This document shows positions 9,825-18,660 of a DNA stretch of 64,000 bases, piece after piece. The translations under genes were made by a program, and so were the position numbers. Location: the NCBI GenBank assembly GCA_964398315.1, contig CAYNMV010000019.1:3090-67089 (forward strand), read 5' to 3'. A model generated the notes under the pieces. The model was given only the letters and a program-made list of their open reading frames with translations. It searched no databases and had not been told where the DNA came from. Every line of letters begins with the position of its first letter. Position 1 is the first letter of the stretch. The DNA is from JADLCB01 sp964398315 (lineage in GTDB: Bacteria; Planctomycetota; Phycisphaerae; Tepidisphaerales; Tepidisphaeraceae).

Positions 9825-11155
9825 GTGGGCACCACCGCTGGAGACGGACGCGAAAAGCGTGCCCGCATACGGGCGATGGTTTCGAAGCCGTCGGGTTCCT
9901 GTTCGAAGGTCATGGCCTCATGAAGGCAAATGCCATCCACGGGCGTGGCCGCCAGTGTATCCGCGCGCATCTGCATGGCGCCGGCGAGGCTATCGGCCGA
10001 GGCGCCCTGGTGCTTGGCGGCGTAGGCCGAAAGCCAGCTGGAGAACCAGTAAAGCTCCGCGCGGCCGCCGGCATATTCAACGTAGGGCTTCCACTCGTGG
10101 TCCGCGGCATAAGTGCCGCTCGGCCAGTTCATCTGCTTTGCGTGCCAGATGGGGATATTCGCATCCCAGGGCCACTCATAGTCACCGAGGATGAGGATGT
10201 CGGCAATGTGCTCATCCACCCAGCGCTGCCACTGGTTCACAAATCGATACGGGATGTGCGTGGAAAAGACCGGGGCGGTGAGGATGGTATGCTCGCCCAA
10301 CGGCGTGCCGACTGCCAGGCTGGTTCCGCTGGACTCGGCATGCTGTTTCACCCGCTTGAGGAAGTCCGTGATGAAGTTCCCTTTCACCTGGTGCCACGCA
10401 TCGGCGTCGAAAGGCTCGCTACGAATGTCTATGCCGTACTTCCCGCGGTAGGCATCGACCACCGGCTGCTCGAAGCCAAAGAAGTCATCCGGCTCGGGAA
10501 AGTTCAGGTGCCGGTTATGGCAGGAGGTGGAGAGGTACAGACCATCCGGCTTATAGGCCAGCAGCTCGTCGATCACGCGCATCTGGTCCGCAACCGCTTC
10601 CGCCACCGCGTAGGAGCGCAGCCCGGGGAAGCGCGTGACGCCGTCGCGGCCTATCACCAGCCACTCCGGGTGAGCGGCCAGCGACCGGTTGTGTCGCTCG
10701 TCGAGATAATCATGCCAGATGAACCAGCGGATGCCGTGGCGCCGGCAGGCGTCGCGCGATTCGGCCAGCGGGTCCATGAGCCTCAGCGATTCGTCGATGC
10801 GCCGTCCCCAGCGGGCGATACCCTGCCGGTATCCTCCGCCGCTGCTGACATCGAGGACGAACGTGTGTCCCGGTCGATGCTCTTCCGGGTCGCGGTCCTT
10901 ATCCGCCAGGCGGGGCATCAACAACGACATATCGCTGTCGCCCACCTCCGCGGGCGGCAGCAGAAATCGGCTGGGATAGCCGGCCACCCCCAGCCCGATG
11001 GCGCGCCAGCAGATCGTGTCCACGCCGGCCTCGGCGCAACGCCGCACCAACTCCTCCACGTCGGGCGGGCCGAACGGCTCGGAGCGGATGCAGATCTCAT
11101 CGAAGTAGTCCACATTCATAACGATCGTCTTTGCTGACATCGCCTCACTCATCAT
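9821..11155 (-). CDS. Putative TIM-barrel glycosidase-like protein of unknown function, 444 aa
   Basis: From the tandem ATGs at 11155/11152 the protein reads MMSEAMSAKTIVMNVDYFDEICIRSEPFG. It has segments typical of TIM-barrel carbohydrate enzymes of the GH10-like/DUF187 kind: GIRWFIWHDYLDER, YKPDGLYLSTSCHNRHLNF, DILILGDYEWPWD and AAKHQGASADSLAGAM. A confident catalytic pair cannot be assigned. No signal peptide is seen. It overlaps the rhamnosidase start by 4 nt (ATGA), which ties it to the glycan locus. The reading frame extends to 11311, but the upstream part is Cys/Arg-rich, lies over an inverted repeat, and is probably not translated. Function is inferred only from neighbours. Confidence 0.6.
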   Translation of the reverse strand: MMSEAMSAKTIVMNVDYFDEICIRSEPFGPPDVEELVRRCAEAGVDTICWRAIGLGVAGYPSRFLLPPAEVGDSDMSLLMPRLADKDRDPEEHRPGHTFVLDVSSGGGYRQGIARWGRRIDESLRLMDPLAESRDACRRHGIRWFIWHDYLDERHNRSLAAHPEWLVIGRDGVTRFPGLRSYAVAEAVADQMRVIDELLAYKPDGLYLSTSCHNRHLNFPEPDDFFGFEQPVVDAYRGKYGIDIRSEPFDADAWHQVKGNFITDFLKRVKQHAESSGTSLAVGTPLGEHTILTAPVFSTHIPYRFVNQWQRWVDEHIADILILGDYEWPWDANIPIWHAKQMNWPSGTYAADHEWKPYVEYAGGRAELYWFSSWLSAYAAKHQGASADSLAGAMQMRADTLAATPVDGICLHEAMTFEQEPDGFETIARMRARFSRPSPAVVPT

Positions 11156-11243
11156 TAGTGTCTCGTTCACGAACCGGTCGCCACACCCTGCATCAGCGTA
11201 ACGGCGGCGGTGCGTGTTCCTGCTGTTACCCCCGCGTAACGGT

Positions 11244-11274
11244 CCAAGTGCCCCCGAACAAAAGAGGCACTTGG
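11244..11274 (-). terminator. Inverted repeat after the 890-aa glycosidase gene, possible transcript end
   Basis: CCAAGTGCC (11244-11252) and GGCACTTGG (11266-11274) form a perfect 9-bp stem with a 13-nt loop, about 40 nt past the stop of the glycosidase gene at 11314. There is no U-run after the stem on the minus strand. It may therefore be an attenuator or mRNA-end stabiliser rather than a classic intrinsic terminator. Confidence 0.45.
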
Positions 11275-11313
11275 CTCCGGTTTCATCCGATGGCGGACCG
11301 TCCGCCGTCACGG

Positions 11314-13986
11314 TCAGGGTGCGACCGTGAACTCGACCAGCATCACATCAGCCGGTGGAATTACGATGCGGTTCGGATCGTCAAGCGTCTTGTTGGTGAT
11401 CAAGTCGCGGGCGCCTTTTACCTTGAAGCTAAACTTCGGCTCGATGACCCGCTCGGCGTCCAGCCAGTCGTTGACGATGTAGGTGAGATAGGTCTTCTCG
11501 CCCGCCTCGTTGGTGTACTCAGTGGTGCGGTTCTCGGTGAACGGGAGTCCTTCGGCGTCCCGGATCACCACCGGCTGCGGGGGAAGCGTCTCGCCCAGGG
11601 CCAGTTCAAGCATCTGCCGGATCACCGCCGCCGAGTCCTCGGTCAGGTGGTTCCGGCGATCGGCCGAGCGCGGTACTTCCGGCAGGTGATAGATCGTCCC
11701 CTTGTCGGCGGTGAACTTGACTGCCTTGAAATCGCCGAACGAGATCTCCCTGGCGTCCCCCTGCGGCTTGAAGAACGAGGCATCGCGCGGCTTACCGTAC
11801 TCATCGTGCTCCGGAATCGCCCCGAACACGATCGCCGTCTTGCCGCCCTCGACGAACGCCTTCACCTTCTCGTAGGTCTCATCGCGAATGAAGTCCGATG
11901 CAGGCATCACCAAGATCTCGTACATGTCCAGTCGGCCTTCAGCGATCCGATTCTCGGTGGCGTAGTCGATGTTGAAGCCCATCAGCGTCAGGGCGCGGTT
12001 CACCTGGTCGTTGAAGGCGAAGAACTCCCGATAGCGCGGCGACACCGGGTCGGGGTAGACGAACACCATCGGCGCCCGCGGCAGCTTGTGGAACGCGCTG
12101 ATCTGCGGGAGCAGGCGCTGGATGTCCAGCTTCACCAGCGCGGCCTGGTGCATCGTTTCGGCATCTTTGGGCACGGGGCTGAACGCCGGATTGGGGTGCC
12201 AGCACCACCAGTTGTTGCTGGTGACTCCCTGCATCGTCTCCTGCCAGAAGAACAGCTTGGTCTGCACGCCCCCGAACTTGTACTCCAGGTTCGCCATCGG
12301 CTTGGACGGGTCGAGGCTGCGGGCAAAGTCCTTGTACGGCTTGGAGAAAGGGTAGGAACCGCCGCTGATCCCAATGTAATCCACCAGATCCCATGCGGAC
12401 TCCTCATCCGCGCGGGACATCGGCTTGAACTGCGGATTGAACGTGGCGTTGAACAGCTTGACGGCGATGGGCAGGTCCGGCTCATACTTTCGGATCAGGC
12501 CCATTTGCCACTCGTAGTGATGCATCAGCCTTTCGTTGGAATATTTCCACCAGTCGTACTTGGCCGCATCGGTCGAGGCGGCGTCGGGGACCGGGTGTCC
12601 CTTGCGGCCGCTGGCCACGATGTCGTCGAAGCTCTTCAGCTCCGTACCCCAGGCCTTGTTCAATTCCTCGATCGACTTGTACTTCTCCTGCAACCACGGG
12701 CGGAAAATGGCCATATTCCGCTCGTTGGGGTTCATGTACTCCGGCTCATTGGCGATCCAGATGCTGTTGAGCGCCGGATGGCCGGCGATCATCGGCATCA
12801 CATGCCCGTAGAACCGCTCGATCAGCTTCAGCATCTCCGGATGCTCGATGTCGTACGGCATCATGTTGTAGAGCGAGAACTGGTTCTTCGCATCCGGCCA
12901 CTTCTCATAGACCCACTTGGGCATAAAGTGACTGGTGAGACCGAGATCCACCTTGATGCCGAGTTCGGCGCACTGATCAAGCACCTTGACCAGTTCACCG
13001 GTCTTGGTGCGCTCGTTGTAGTCGATGATGCGCGGAACGCCGGTCGGTTCCTCGGACGTCTCGAAGACCGAGCTCGGACCAGTGCTGACCTGGATGACGT
13101 TGAAGCCCAAGTCGCGCGCAACCGGCAGATACTTGATCGTGAAGTTAAAGAAGCACGGACCGCTCAGGAAGATTTGCTGATCTCCGGCGTAAAAACCGCC
13201 GTCGCGGATGGTGAACCGTTCCTTGGGGCGCGGAATCTCAGGCGATTTGGGCAGGGCATTGGGATCCTTGGCAAGCGCCTTCAGCTCCGCCTTCGCCCTG
13301 GCGACTTCCCGCTTCAGATACTTGTGGTTGCTGTCCAGGATATCGAACCGTTTGGATTTGACGCTTTCATTTGACCAGAACGCGGCCTCCTTCAGCGTCA
13401 CGATCAGGAACTTCTGTCGGGTGGTGTCAGCGCCGGCAGCAGTGGCGGCGGCTTCGAGTTTTTCGAGTTCCTCGCGCCAGGTCTTCAGATCATCGAGATC
13501 CTTTATCACCTGCTCGGCATTGAGCATCCGCGTCAGGGCGCCGCCATGGACCATCATTGACTGGACATTGTCGGGACTGGTTGCGAAGCGGGCCAACTGC
13601 TTCCCCTCGGCGTCGGTAAGAACCACCGTGATGACGTACATGCCGTTGGGCAGCGTCTCCTCGGCGCCCCAAACCACCTCGGCTTTCTGCTTTCCCTTGG
13701 CCAGCGGGATGTCAATCGTCTTGGTGAAGGTCTGCCCGGTGTCGACGTTGTGGTAGTCGACGATCGCCTTGCCGGGTTCCCCCGCTTCCGGCACGGTGTA
13801 CTCGATCCCGATTTTCACCGGCTCGTTCTGCAAGGCCTGGCGGGGCGGGGAAACTTTCAGTGCGTACTGCTTTCCCTCCGTTTCTGCGAACTGCGCCTGC
13901 GCCAACTGCGGGAGCCCCACCAGGCAACAGAGCAGTGCCACCATCGTCCGTGGAACAAGGGATCTGACGGAAGTCATGCGTTTCAT
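11314..13986 (-). CDS. Secreted clan GH-A-like glycoside hydrolase (GH42-like), about 890 aa
   Basis: The ATG at 13986 (MKRMTSVRSLV) has AAAGGA 8 nt upstream and opens a clear signal peptide ending LPQLAQA-QFAE, so the enzyme is exported. An Ig-like region (residues 30-130) and a helical linker rich in Lys/Glu follow. The catalytic barrel starts near residue 270 with FYAGDQQIFLSGPCFFN. LNSIWIANEPEYMN supplies the likely acid/base Glu and PMANLEYKFGGVQ the likely nucleophile Glu, the clan GH-A arrangement. A trimerisation-like flavodoxin-fold segment follows (DMYEILVMPASDFIRDETYEKVKAF), as in GH42 beta-galactosidases. It is a paralogue of the next upstream gene, sharing SNNWWCWHPN-type and YEKVK-type segments. 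Substrate unknown. Confidence 0.75.
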   Translation of the reverse strand: MKRMTSVRSLVPRTMVALLCCLVGLPQLAQAQFAETEGKQYALKVSPPRQALQNEPVKIGIEYTVPEAGEPGKAIVDYHNVDTGQTFTKTIDIPLAKGKQKAEVVWGAEETLPNGMYVITVVLTDAEGKQLARFATSPDNVQSMMVHGGALTRMLNAEQVIKDLDDLKTWREELEKLEAAATAAGADTTRQKFLIVTLKEAAFWSNESVKSKRFDILDSNHKYLKREVARAKAELKALAKDPNALPKSPEIPRPKERFTIRDGGFYAGDQQIFLSGPCFFNFTIKYLPVARDLGFNVIQVSTGPSSVFETSEEPTGVPRIIDYNERTKTGELVKVLDQCAELGIKVDLGLTSHFMPKWVYEKWPDAKNQFSLYNMMPYDIEHPEMLKLIERFYGHVMPMIAGHPALNSIWIANEPEYMNPNERNMAIFRPWLQEKYKSIEELNKAWGTELKSFDDIVASGRKGHPVPDAASTDAAKYDWWKYSNERLMHHYEWQMGLIRKYEPDLPIAVKLFNATFNPQFKPMSRADEESAWDLVDYIGISGGSYPFSKPYKDFARSLDPSKPMANLEYKFGGVQTKLFFWQETMQGVTSNNWWCWHPNPAFSPVPKDAETMHQAALVKLDIQRLLPQISAFHKLPRAPMVFVYPDPVSPRYREFFAFNDQVNRALTLMGFNIDYATENRIAEGRLDMYEILVMPASDFIRDETYEKVKAFVEGGKTAIVFGAIPEHDEYGKPRDASFFKPQGDAREISFGDFKAVKFTADKGTIYHLPEVPRSADRRNHLTEDSAAVIRQMLELALGETLPPQPVVIRDAEGLPFTENRTTEYTNEAGEKTYLTYIVNDWLDAERVIEPKFSFKVKGARDLITNKTLDDPNRIVIPPADVMLVEFTVAP

Positions 13987-14074
13987 AGCCAATCCTTTCT
14001 TCGGCGCCGCCCAGGCGGCGTAATATCGCACTCTTGCCCGGGCCGGCCGTTGTGAACCGTGCCGCGCAGCCGGC

Positions 14075-17000
14075 TTAGTCCTCCAGCTCGATGTGGAAGA
14101 GATTGGGGCCGTTCTTCAGCATAAAGGCGTCCGGGGCGATCTCCTTCTCGGTGATCAGGTTGATGATCTTCCGAATGGGTTTCGCCGTGACCAGCTTGGC
14201 GCTGGACGGCGTGTTGGTGCCGTAGGGCAGCACCGCCAGCGTGTAGCCGCCGTCGACGGCCACGCTGCGCCAATCGAAGCCGTACAGCGCATCAGGGTCG
14301 GTTTCATCCGCCGCCACGATGCGAACGGGGTCTTGCAGACCATTGTCCGCCATCACCTTGGCGAGAACGCGCTCGTACACGCGCCGCCGCTCCTGGTTTT
14401 CCGGCGTCGGACCGCCACGGAGTGCCTGTCCGCCATCGGTGACGATGTCGGGCTGGTTTTCGATGGCGTCGATGCAGATCACCCGTCCCTCACCCAGCGG
14501 GTAGATGCGTGCGCCTTCCCCATACATCTCGCCGCCCTCCAGCTTGATCAGTTCGCTGGTATCGCGTGGGTCGCCGTACTCGTTGTGGGCGAACCCGCCC
14601 CGGGTCACGATGACGATCCCGCCGCCGCGGACGTAATCCAGCACGCCCTGGTAGGTGCTGTCCTTCACATAGTCGGACTCGCCAGCCAGCAGCACCTCGT
14701 GCCTGGGCAGTTCGCCTTCGACGATGCGCGCCTCGGTGGCGTAGAACGGTCGCAGGCCCAGCGCGTACTGCGCGGTTGCTTGCTCGAAGCGCATGCGGAC
14801 CATGGTGACATCGCTACGACGTTCCACCACGTCCGGGAACAGGGTGGCTACCCGGGCATGCTTCTGGTTCAGGGCGTACATGTGCGGATCGAACAGCCGC
14901 TGGATGTCCAACCCGGAAATCGACAGTGCCCACATCGATTCAGCATTGGCCAGAGAGTCGGAGAACCTCTGGTTCGAGTGCCAGCACCACCAGTTGCCGT
15001 CCGCAAGGCCATGCAGCGCCAGCCGCCATGCCACCATTTCCACGGCCTTTTTGCCGGCATAGGAGATGTGAATCTCCGTGTTCACCAGCGGCTTGTCGGG
15101 ATAAAGAGATCGGCAATAATCCAAAAACATGATGTCACGGTCGCCCATCGATCCATCGTGCCCGGCAATGTCGTAGACCTCCTGCAGCTTCTCGATGTTG
15201 AACGAGTGCAGCGAGGCAGCCATGAACTTCGTGTGGGTCGGACGCCGCGGGTCCACTCCCTTGGCCGTATCGCTCAGGAAGCCGAAGAAATCGACGAGCA
15301 GCTCATCGCGGAATTGCTGGAAATCGTACCACGGCGCATAGTTGGCCGGGTCGGGCCATTCGATCAGCTTGATGTCCTCGAAGTTCGCGTACTGGCTCTT
15401 CCATCGCTTGTTGAGGTCCGCAACGGTCGGATAACGCTCCTTCAGGTACTTGATGAAGTCCTGGCGGGTCATCTCCGAGTAATTCGTGTACCACGGCTCG
15501 TTCCACAGCCAGTAGGACCGGATCCCCTTGAAGGGCTTCCAGAAGTTGATGCTCTTGTTGTAACCCTCCTCGATCGCCTTCCGCGCCGCCGGGTGCTGCA
15601 CCACGAACGGCATGAAGTTGTTCGGATCGAGGTTCTTCATCTCCGGGTGCTCTTTGAGCAGCGGCGACTTGGCGGCGTCGGCACCGGTGAGCTGGAGCCC
15701 GGGCGCCTGAACGCTGGCGTTGATCGACACGCCCGCGGCGTAGTACGTCTCGACATGCTTGATCGCTTCGGCATTGCCCGGATCCTGGGGGACTTCGGTC
15801 ACCACCGAGTTGAAGCCCAAGTCGATCACCTGCGGCTGCTGGGCGCGCAGGTACCAGAACACGCACGGGCCCCAGAGGAACACCGGCCGATCGCCGTCAT
15901 GGTAAAAGCCGTCCTTCATCGTCAGGCGCTCGGGATCGAAGCGCGGTGGAACCTTCAACTGTGCATCCGGATTCCGCAGAATCTCCTCCATATAGGCCTT
16001 GGATTGGGCGTACAGGTTCTCGAGCGTCTCGGTGTTCCGACGCACGCGATCGGAGTCGCCGCGCTCCAGGTCTTCTCGGGATCGCGGAATGAACATCTTC
16101 TGCAACGTCAGGTACGCAAGCGGATACGCCGTGTTGAGCCCCCTGGCCTCAACCTGCTTGTAAAGCTGTTCGAGCGACTCGGCGTTGCGCTCCAGCGCTG
16201 CAAGCCTCGCCTCGTATTCGGCGATCGCCTGTACTGCGACGGTGTCGCTGAACGTCGGCGCGAAGACCCGGACAACGCTCGGCTCCTGGCCGGCGAGGGT
16301 CAGCCGGCCGCTCAGTTCCCATTCGCCGGCCCCGACCTTCTCAGAATGGATCGGCAGGTTCTTGCTGCTGAAGCCGGACGGCAGCGTCACCCCGGTCGAT
16401 GCCAGCGGCTCGCCGCCTTCTTTGCCCAACAACTCCAGGCGCCCCTTCCGCTCCGGCCCGTGGTTGTAGAACGAGAACGCCACCGGGATGTTGGTGTTGA
16501 TGTAGTTGTACGCCGGAACCTGCGCGTGCATGTCCACGCCATCCCGATTTGACGGAGGCGTGAAGGTAAGCGTCGGGAAATGGGCAGCGCTGTACGTGCC
16601 GACCAGCCCGGGCAGCCAAGCCACCGAGCCGGCACTGGCGCCGACGCCCGTTCCGTCCTCATCGCTCACCGCGATATTCATCTTCAACGGCTCGTAGCTG
16701 ACCGGCACGTAGGGCGCCAGGCTCTTCCACGGAATCGCCGCCTCGAACACCGTCACCGACTTCTCCCCATCCAGCTTGCGAGCGGTCTTGGCGAAGATCT
16801 TGGAACGGTAGGTTTCCGGGTGAGCGCCCTGCTGCAGAAGGGCCAGCCGCTCGGCCTCGCTGCCAAAAGAGTCCTGCACGACGCTGCGATCCATGCGGCG
16901 CTGCACGTGGGCCCAGTGCATGTCGACCGACTCGTCTTTGCCCAGCACGAAGATAACATGTACGTCATCCGCCCCGTAGCGCATGCCGACATCCTGCCAG

Positions 17001-17419
17001 CCCAGGATCAGGCGACTTTTCGCGTCGGCGAACGCCAGCGAGATCCGCTGCGGGGCCGGGAGCCGGTCATCGCTGATCTGGAGGCCGATGTAGATATTCT
17101 GGTCGTCGCGGCAGAGCCGCACGGCGGCGGTGAGATCTTCCTTCCCCCGGTATTCGCCCCGGGACCAGGAGGCATGGCGGTCGCCTTCCAGCACCACGGA
17201 CGGTTCAGCGTCCGGCCAGTCGGACAGGTCGCCATCCACGCGGATCGGATTGGCGGCCCAGGGCACCTGTGACTTGACTTCCACCACAGGGACGTGCCCG
17301 ACCGCCTCCTGCGATTTGATTTCGATCGCGCCGTTCAGCGCCTCGTTGCCCGCCGCCCACGCCGCCGGCAGGAGCGAACACGCGCCCGCCGCCAGCCACC
17401 GCATCACACTCAACCGCAT
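14075..17419 (-). CDS. Secreted multi-domain GH-A-like glycoside hydrolase with CBM9/DOMON-like N-terminal domain, about 1114 aa
   Basis: The start at 17419 (MRLSVMRWLAAGACSLL) has GGAG about 7 nt upstream and gives a signal peptide cut after AWAAG. Residues about 45-260 look like a CBM9/DOMON carbohydrate-binding module (RVDGDLSDWPDAEPSV, YIGLQISDDRLPAPQ, VFEAAIPWKSLAP). An Ig-like domain and a coiled linker follow, then a barrel beginning FYHDGDRPVFLWGPCVFW. SYWLWNEPWYTNYSE holds the likely acid/base Glu and PLVNTEIHISYAG the likely nucleophile. A flavodoxin-like domain (RHEVLLAGESDYVKDSTYQ) and a short sandwich close it. It lies 88 nt before its paralogue and is probably the first large structural gene after the regulator/prepilin pair. 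The AT-rich stretch about 110-150 nt upstream may be its promoter. Confidence 0.75.
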   Translation of the reverse strand: MRLSVMRWLAAGACSLLPAAWAAGNEALNGAIEIKSQEAVGHVPVVEVKSQVPWAANPIRVDGDLSDWPDAEPSVVLEGDRHASWSRGEYRGKEDLTAAVRLCRDDQNIYIGLQISDDRLPAPQRISLAFADAKSRLILGWQDVGMRYGADDVHVIFVLGKDESVDMHWAHVQRRMDRSVVQDSFGSEAERLALLQQGAHPETYRSKIFAKTARKLDGEKSVTVFEAAIPWKSLAPYVPVSYEPLKMNIAVSDEDGTGVGASAGSVAWLPGLVGTYSAAHFPTLTFTPPSNRDGVDMHAQVPAYNYINTNIPVAFSFYNHGPERKGRLELLGKEGGEPLASTGVTLPSGFSSKNLPIHSEKVGAGEWELSGRLTLAGQEPSVVRVFAPTFSDTVAVQAIAEYEARLAALERNAESLEQLYKQVEARGLNTAYPLAYLTLQKMFIPRSREDLERGDSDRVRRNTETLENLYAQSKAYMEEILRNPDAQLKVPPRFDPERLTMKDGFYHDGDRPVFLWGPCVFWYLRAQQPQVIDLGFNSVVTEVPQDPGNAEAIKHVETYYAAGVSINASVQAPGLQLTGADAAKSPLLKEHPEMKNLDPNNFMPFVVQHPAARKAIEEGYNKSINFWKPFKGIRSYWLWNEPWYTNYSEMTRQDFIKYLKERYPTVADLNKRWKSQYANFEDIKLIEWPDPANYAPWYDFQQFRDELLVDFFGFLSDTAKGVDPRRPTHTKFMAASLHSFNIEKLQEVYDIAGHDGSMGDRDIMFLDYCRSLYPDKPLVNTEIHISYAGKKAVEMVAWRLALHGLADGNWWCWHSNQRFSDSLANAESMWALSISGLDIQRLFDPHMYALNQKHARVATLFPDVVERRSDVTMVRMRFEQATAQYALGLRPFYATEARIVEGELPRHEVLLAGESDYVKDSTYQGVLDYVRGGGIVIVTRGGFAHNEYGDPRDTSELIKLEGGEMYGEGARIYPLGEGRVICIDAIENQPDIVTDGGQALRGGPTPENQERRRVYERVLAKVMADNGLQDPVRIVAADETDPDALYGFDWRSVAVDGGYTLAVLPYGTNTPSSAKLVTAKPIRKIINLITEKEIAPDAFMLKNGPNLFHIELED

Positions 17420-17519
17420 GAATACTCTCCTGCAAAGGAACCGATGCCGCCCCAGGCCCGCGGAGCGGTTGTCGTCATCGCCGCATTCCATCCCGGCGGC
17501 ACACAGGTGAATACAGACA

Positions 17520-17575
17520 CCCCGTTCTTCCGTTTAATGCAATCATCGCAATTGTATTAATTTTTTCATCGCCAG
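17520..17575 (-). promoter_or_regulatory. AT-rich candidate promoter/operator upstream of the large glycosidase gene
   Basis: This is the only markedly AT-rich stretch in the 17420-17781 gap and lies 100-155 nt before the glycosidase start. ATTGTATTAAT at 17551-17561 resembles one arm of the palindrome at 19663-19684 ahead of the GntR gene. A -10/-35 pair cannot be assigned with confidence. Confidence 0.35.
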
Positions 17576-17722
17576 GCCATAGCCCCCCAGCCGCCGAGAT
17601 CACGGCGGCACGACGCGGAATCGTCGTGCGCCGCGGCAAGCGGTGAGCGGTGAGCCATCGGCCCGCCAGCCGCCTGATCCCGTAATTGCCTGCCCGCGGC
17701 GCCGTATGGCATCGGTTCGATT

Positions 17723-17764
17723 CCGCCCGTTGAGGCTCCGGCGTGCCGGAGCCTCAACGGGCGG
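17723..17764 (-). terminator. Strong 19-bp hairpin after the prepilin-like gene
   Basis: The arm at 17723-17741 pairs perfectly with 17746-17764 around a CGTG loop. It starts 18 nt beyond the stop of the prepilin-like gene (17782, minus strand). No U-run follows. It separates the regulator/prepilin pair from the glycosidase operon and probably ends or protects the upstream message. Confidence 0.6.
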
Positions 17765-17781
17765 GCGCAACCGGCCGAAAG

Positions 17782-18660
17782 TCAGTTGCCCTGGCTTCGA
17801 ATCCAGAAGCTCCCGCGCCAGCTTCCGCCAAAGCCGCGCTCCCACCAACCGTGGCGCTTTCCGGTCAGGTCCGTGTCAATATCATCATCCCGATCGAAAA
17901 CCGCGACATGCCCGTCGGCATAGAGCACGTTGTATCGCACCGGGTCGCCATGGTGCGCCGGCAAGAACGTCGCGGCGTTGGGAGCACCCCCGATCCCGTT
18001 CCAGAAGTTGTCTGCCATCAGTCCCAGCTTGTAGCGATTCATCGCCGCCAGTTTGGGGATCTGATGGTTGGGATGGGCGGGGTAGTTCGGCATGAACTCC
18101 TTCCGCATCGAGATGTAGCAATAGGATGAATAGAGCTGCGTCATCGAGCCGAACGACGGCATTCCCGTCAGGGGGTCTCCACCCTCGGCAATGCCCAATT
18201 GCCTGCCGCGGAGGAAGCCGCCCAGGAAGTAATCGAACGCTCCCTGCGAATCCCGCCCACGCGTATCGGCGGGGCAATAGAACATCTCCGGCGTCCTGAT
18301 GTACCCATTCACATACAGGTGCATCGGCCCGACGTAGTTCACATGGCGTGTGCCGTCGATTACCTGTGATCCGTAAACCAACGCCATGTTGTAATACTCT
18401 GGATTTTGCGGAGGGTTGGTGCTGTAGTAGCCTCCCGGCGGCGGGATGTATCCCTCATAGTCGCTGGCGTAGTTGTGGATCGCGATGCCGAACTGCCGAA
18501 GCTGGCTCTGGCAAGTCACCATCATGGCTGCCCGGCGTGCCTTGCCCAGCGCCGGCAACAACATACTGATGAGCAGCGCGATGATCGCGACCACCACGAG
18601 CAGTTCCACGAGCGTGAACCCGCCGGCGCGGGATGGCTGAGTACATGCCGATTTCGTCAT
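17782..18660 (-). CDS. Prepilin-type N-terminal methylation domain protein (type II secretion pseudopilin-like)
   Basis: The start at 18660 has a perfect AAGGAGG 7 nt upstream and overlaps the GntR stop as ATGA. The 292-residue protein begins MTKSACTQPSRAGG-FTLVELLVVVAIIALL, a class III prepilin signal cut before Phe with the conserved Glu5, followed by the hydrophobic helix. The C-terminal half has SYCYISMR, PAHHGDPVRYNVLYADGHVAVF, the H-x-DG element typical of planctomycetal prepilin-like proteins. It is predicted to sit in the inner membrane and project outward after processing by a prepilin peptidase. These proteins are numerous in such genomes and mostly uncharacterised. Here it is coupled to a sugar-type regulator, suggesting glycan-inducible expression. 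Confidence 0.85.
   Translation of the reverse strand: MTKSACTQPSRAGGFTLVELLVVVAIIALLISMLLPALGKARRAAMMVTCQSQLRQFGIAIHNYASDYEGYIPPPGGYYSTNPPQNPEYYNMALVYGSQVIDGTRHVNYVGPMHLYVNGYIRTPEMFYCPADTRGRDSQGAFDYFLGGFLRGRQLGIAEGGDPLTGMPSFGSMTQLYSSYCYISMRKEFMPNYPAHPNHQIPKLAAMNRYKLGLMADNFWNGIGGAPNAATFLPAHHGDPVRYNVLYADGHVAVFDRDDDIDTDLTGKRHGWWERGFGGSWRGSFWIRSQGN

Noticed and set aside
14093..16552. Large plus-strand reading frame of 819 codons
   Set aside because: It is the antisense shadow of the secreted glycosidase gene; the minus strand has the signal peptide and catalytic motifs.
17711..17730. tRNA 3' half
   Set aside because: GGTTCGATTCC looks like a T loop, but the arm does not pair and no acceptor or anticodon stem can be formed.
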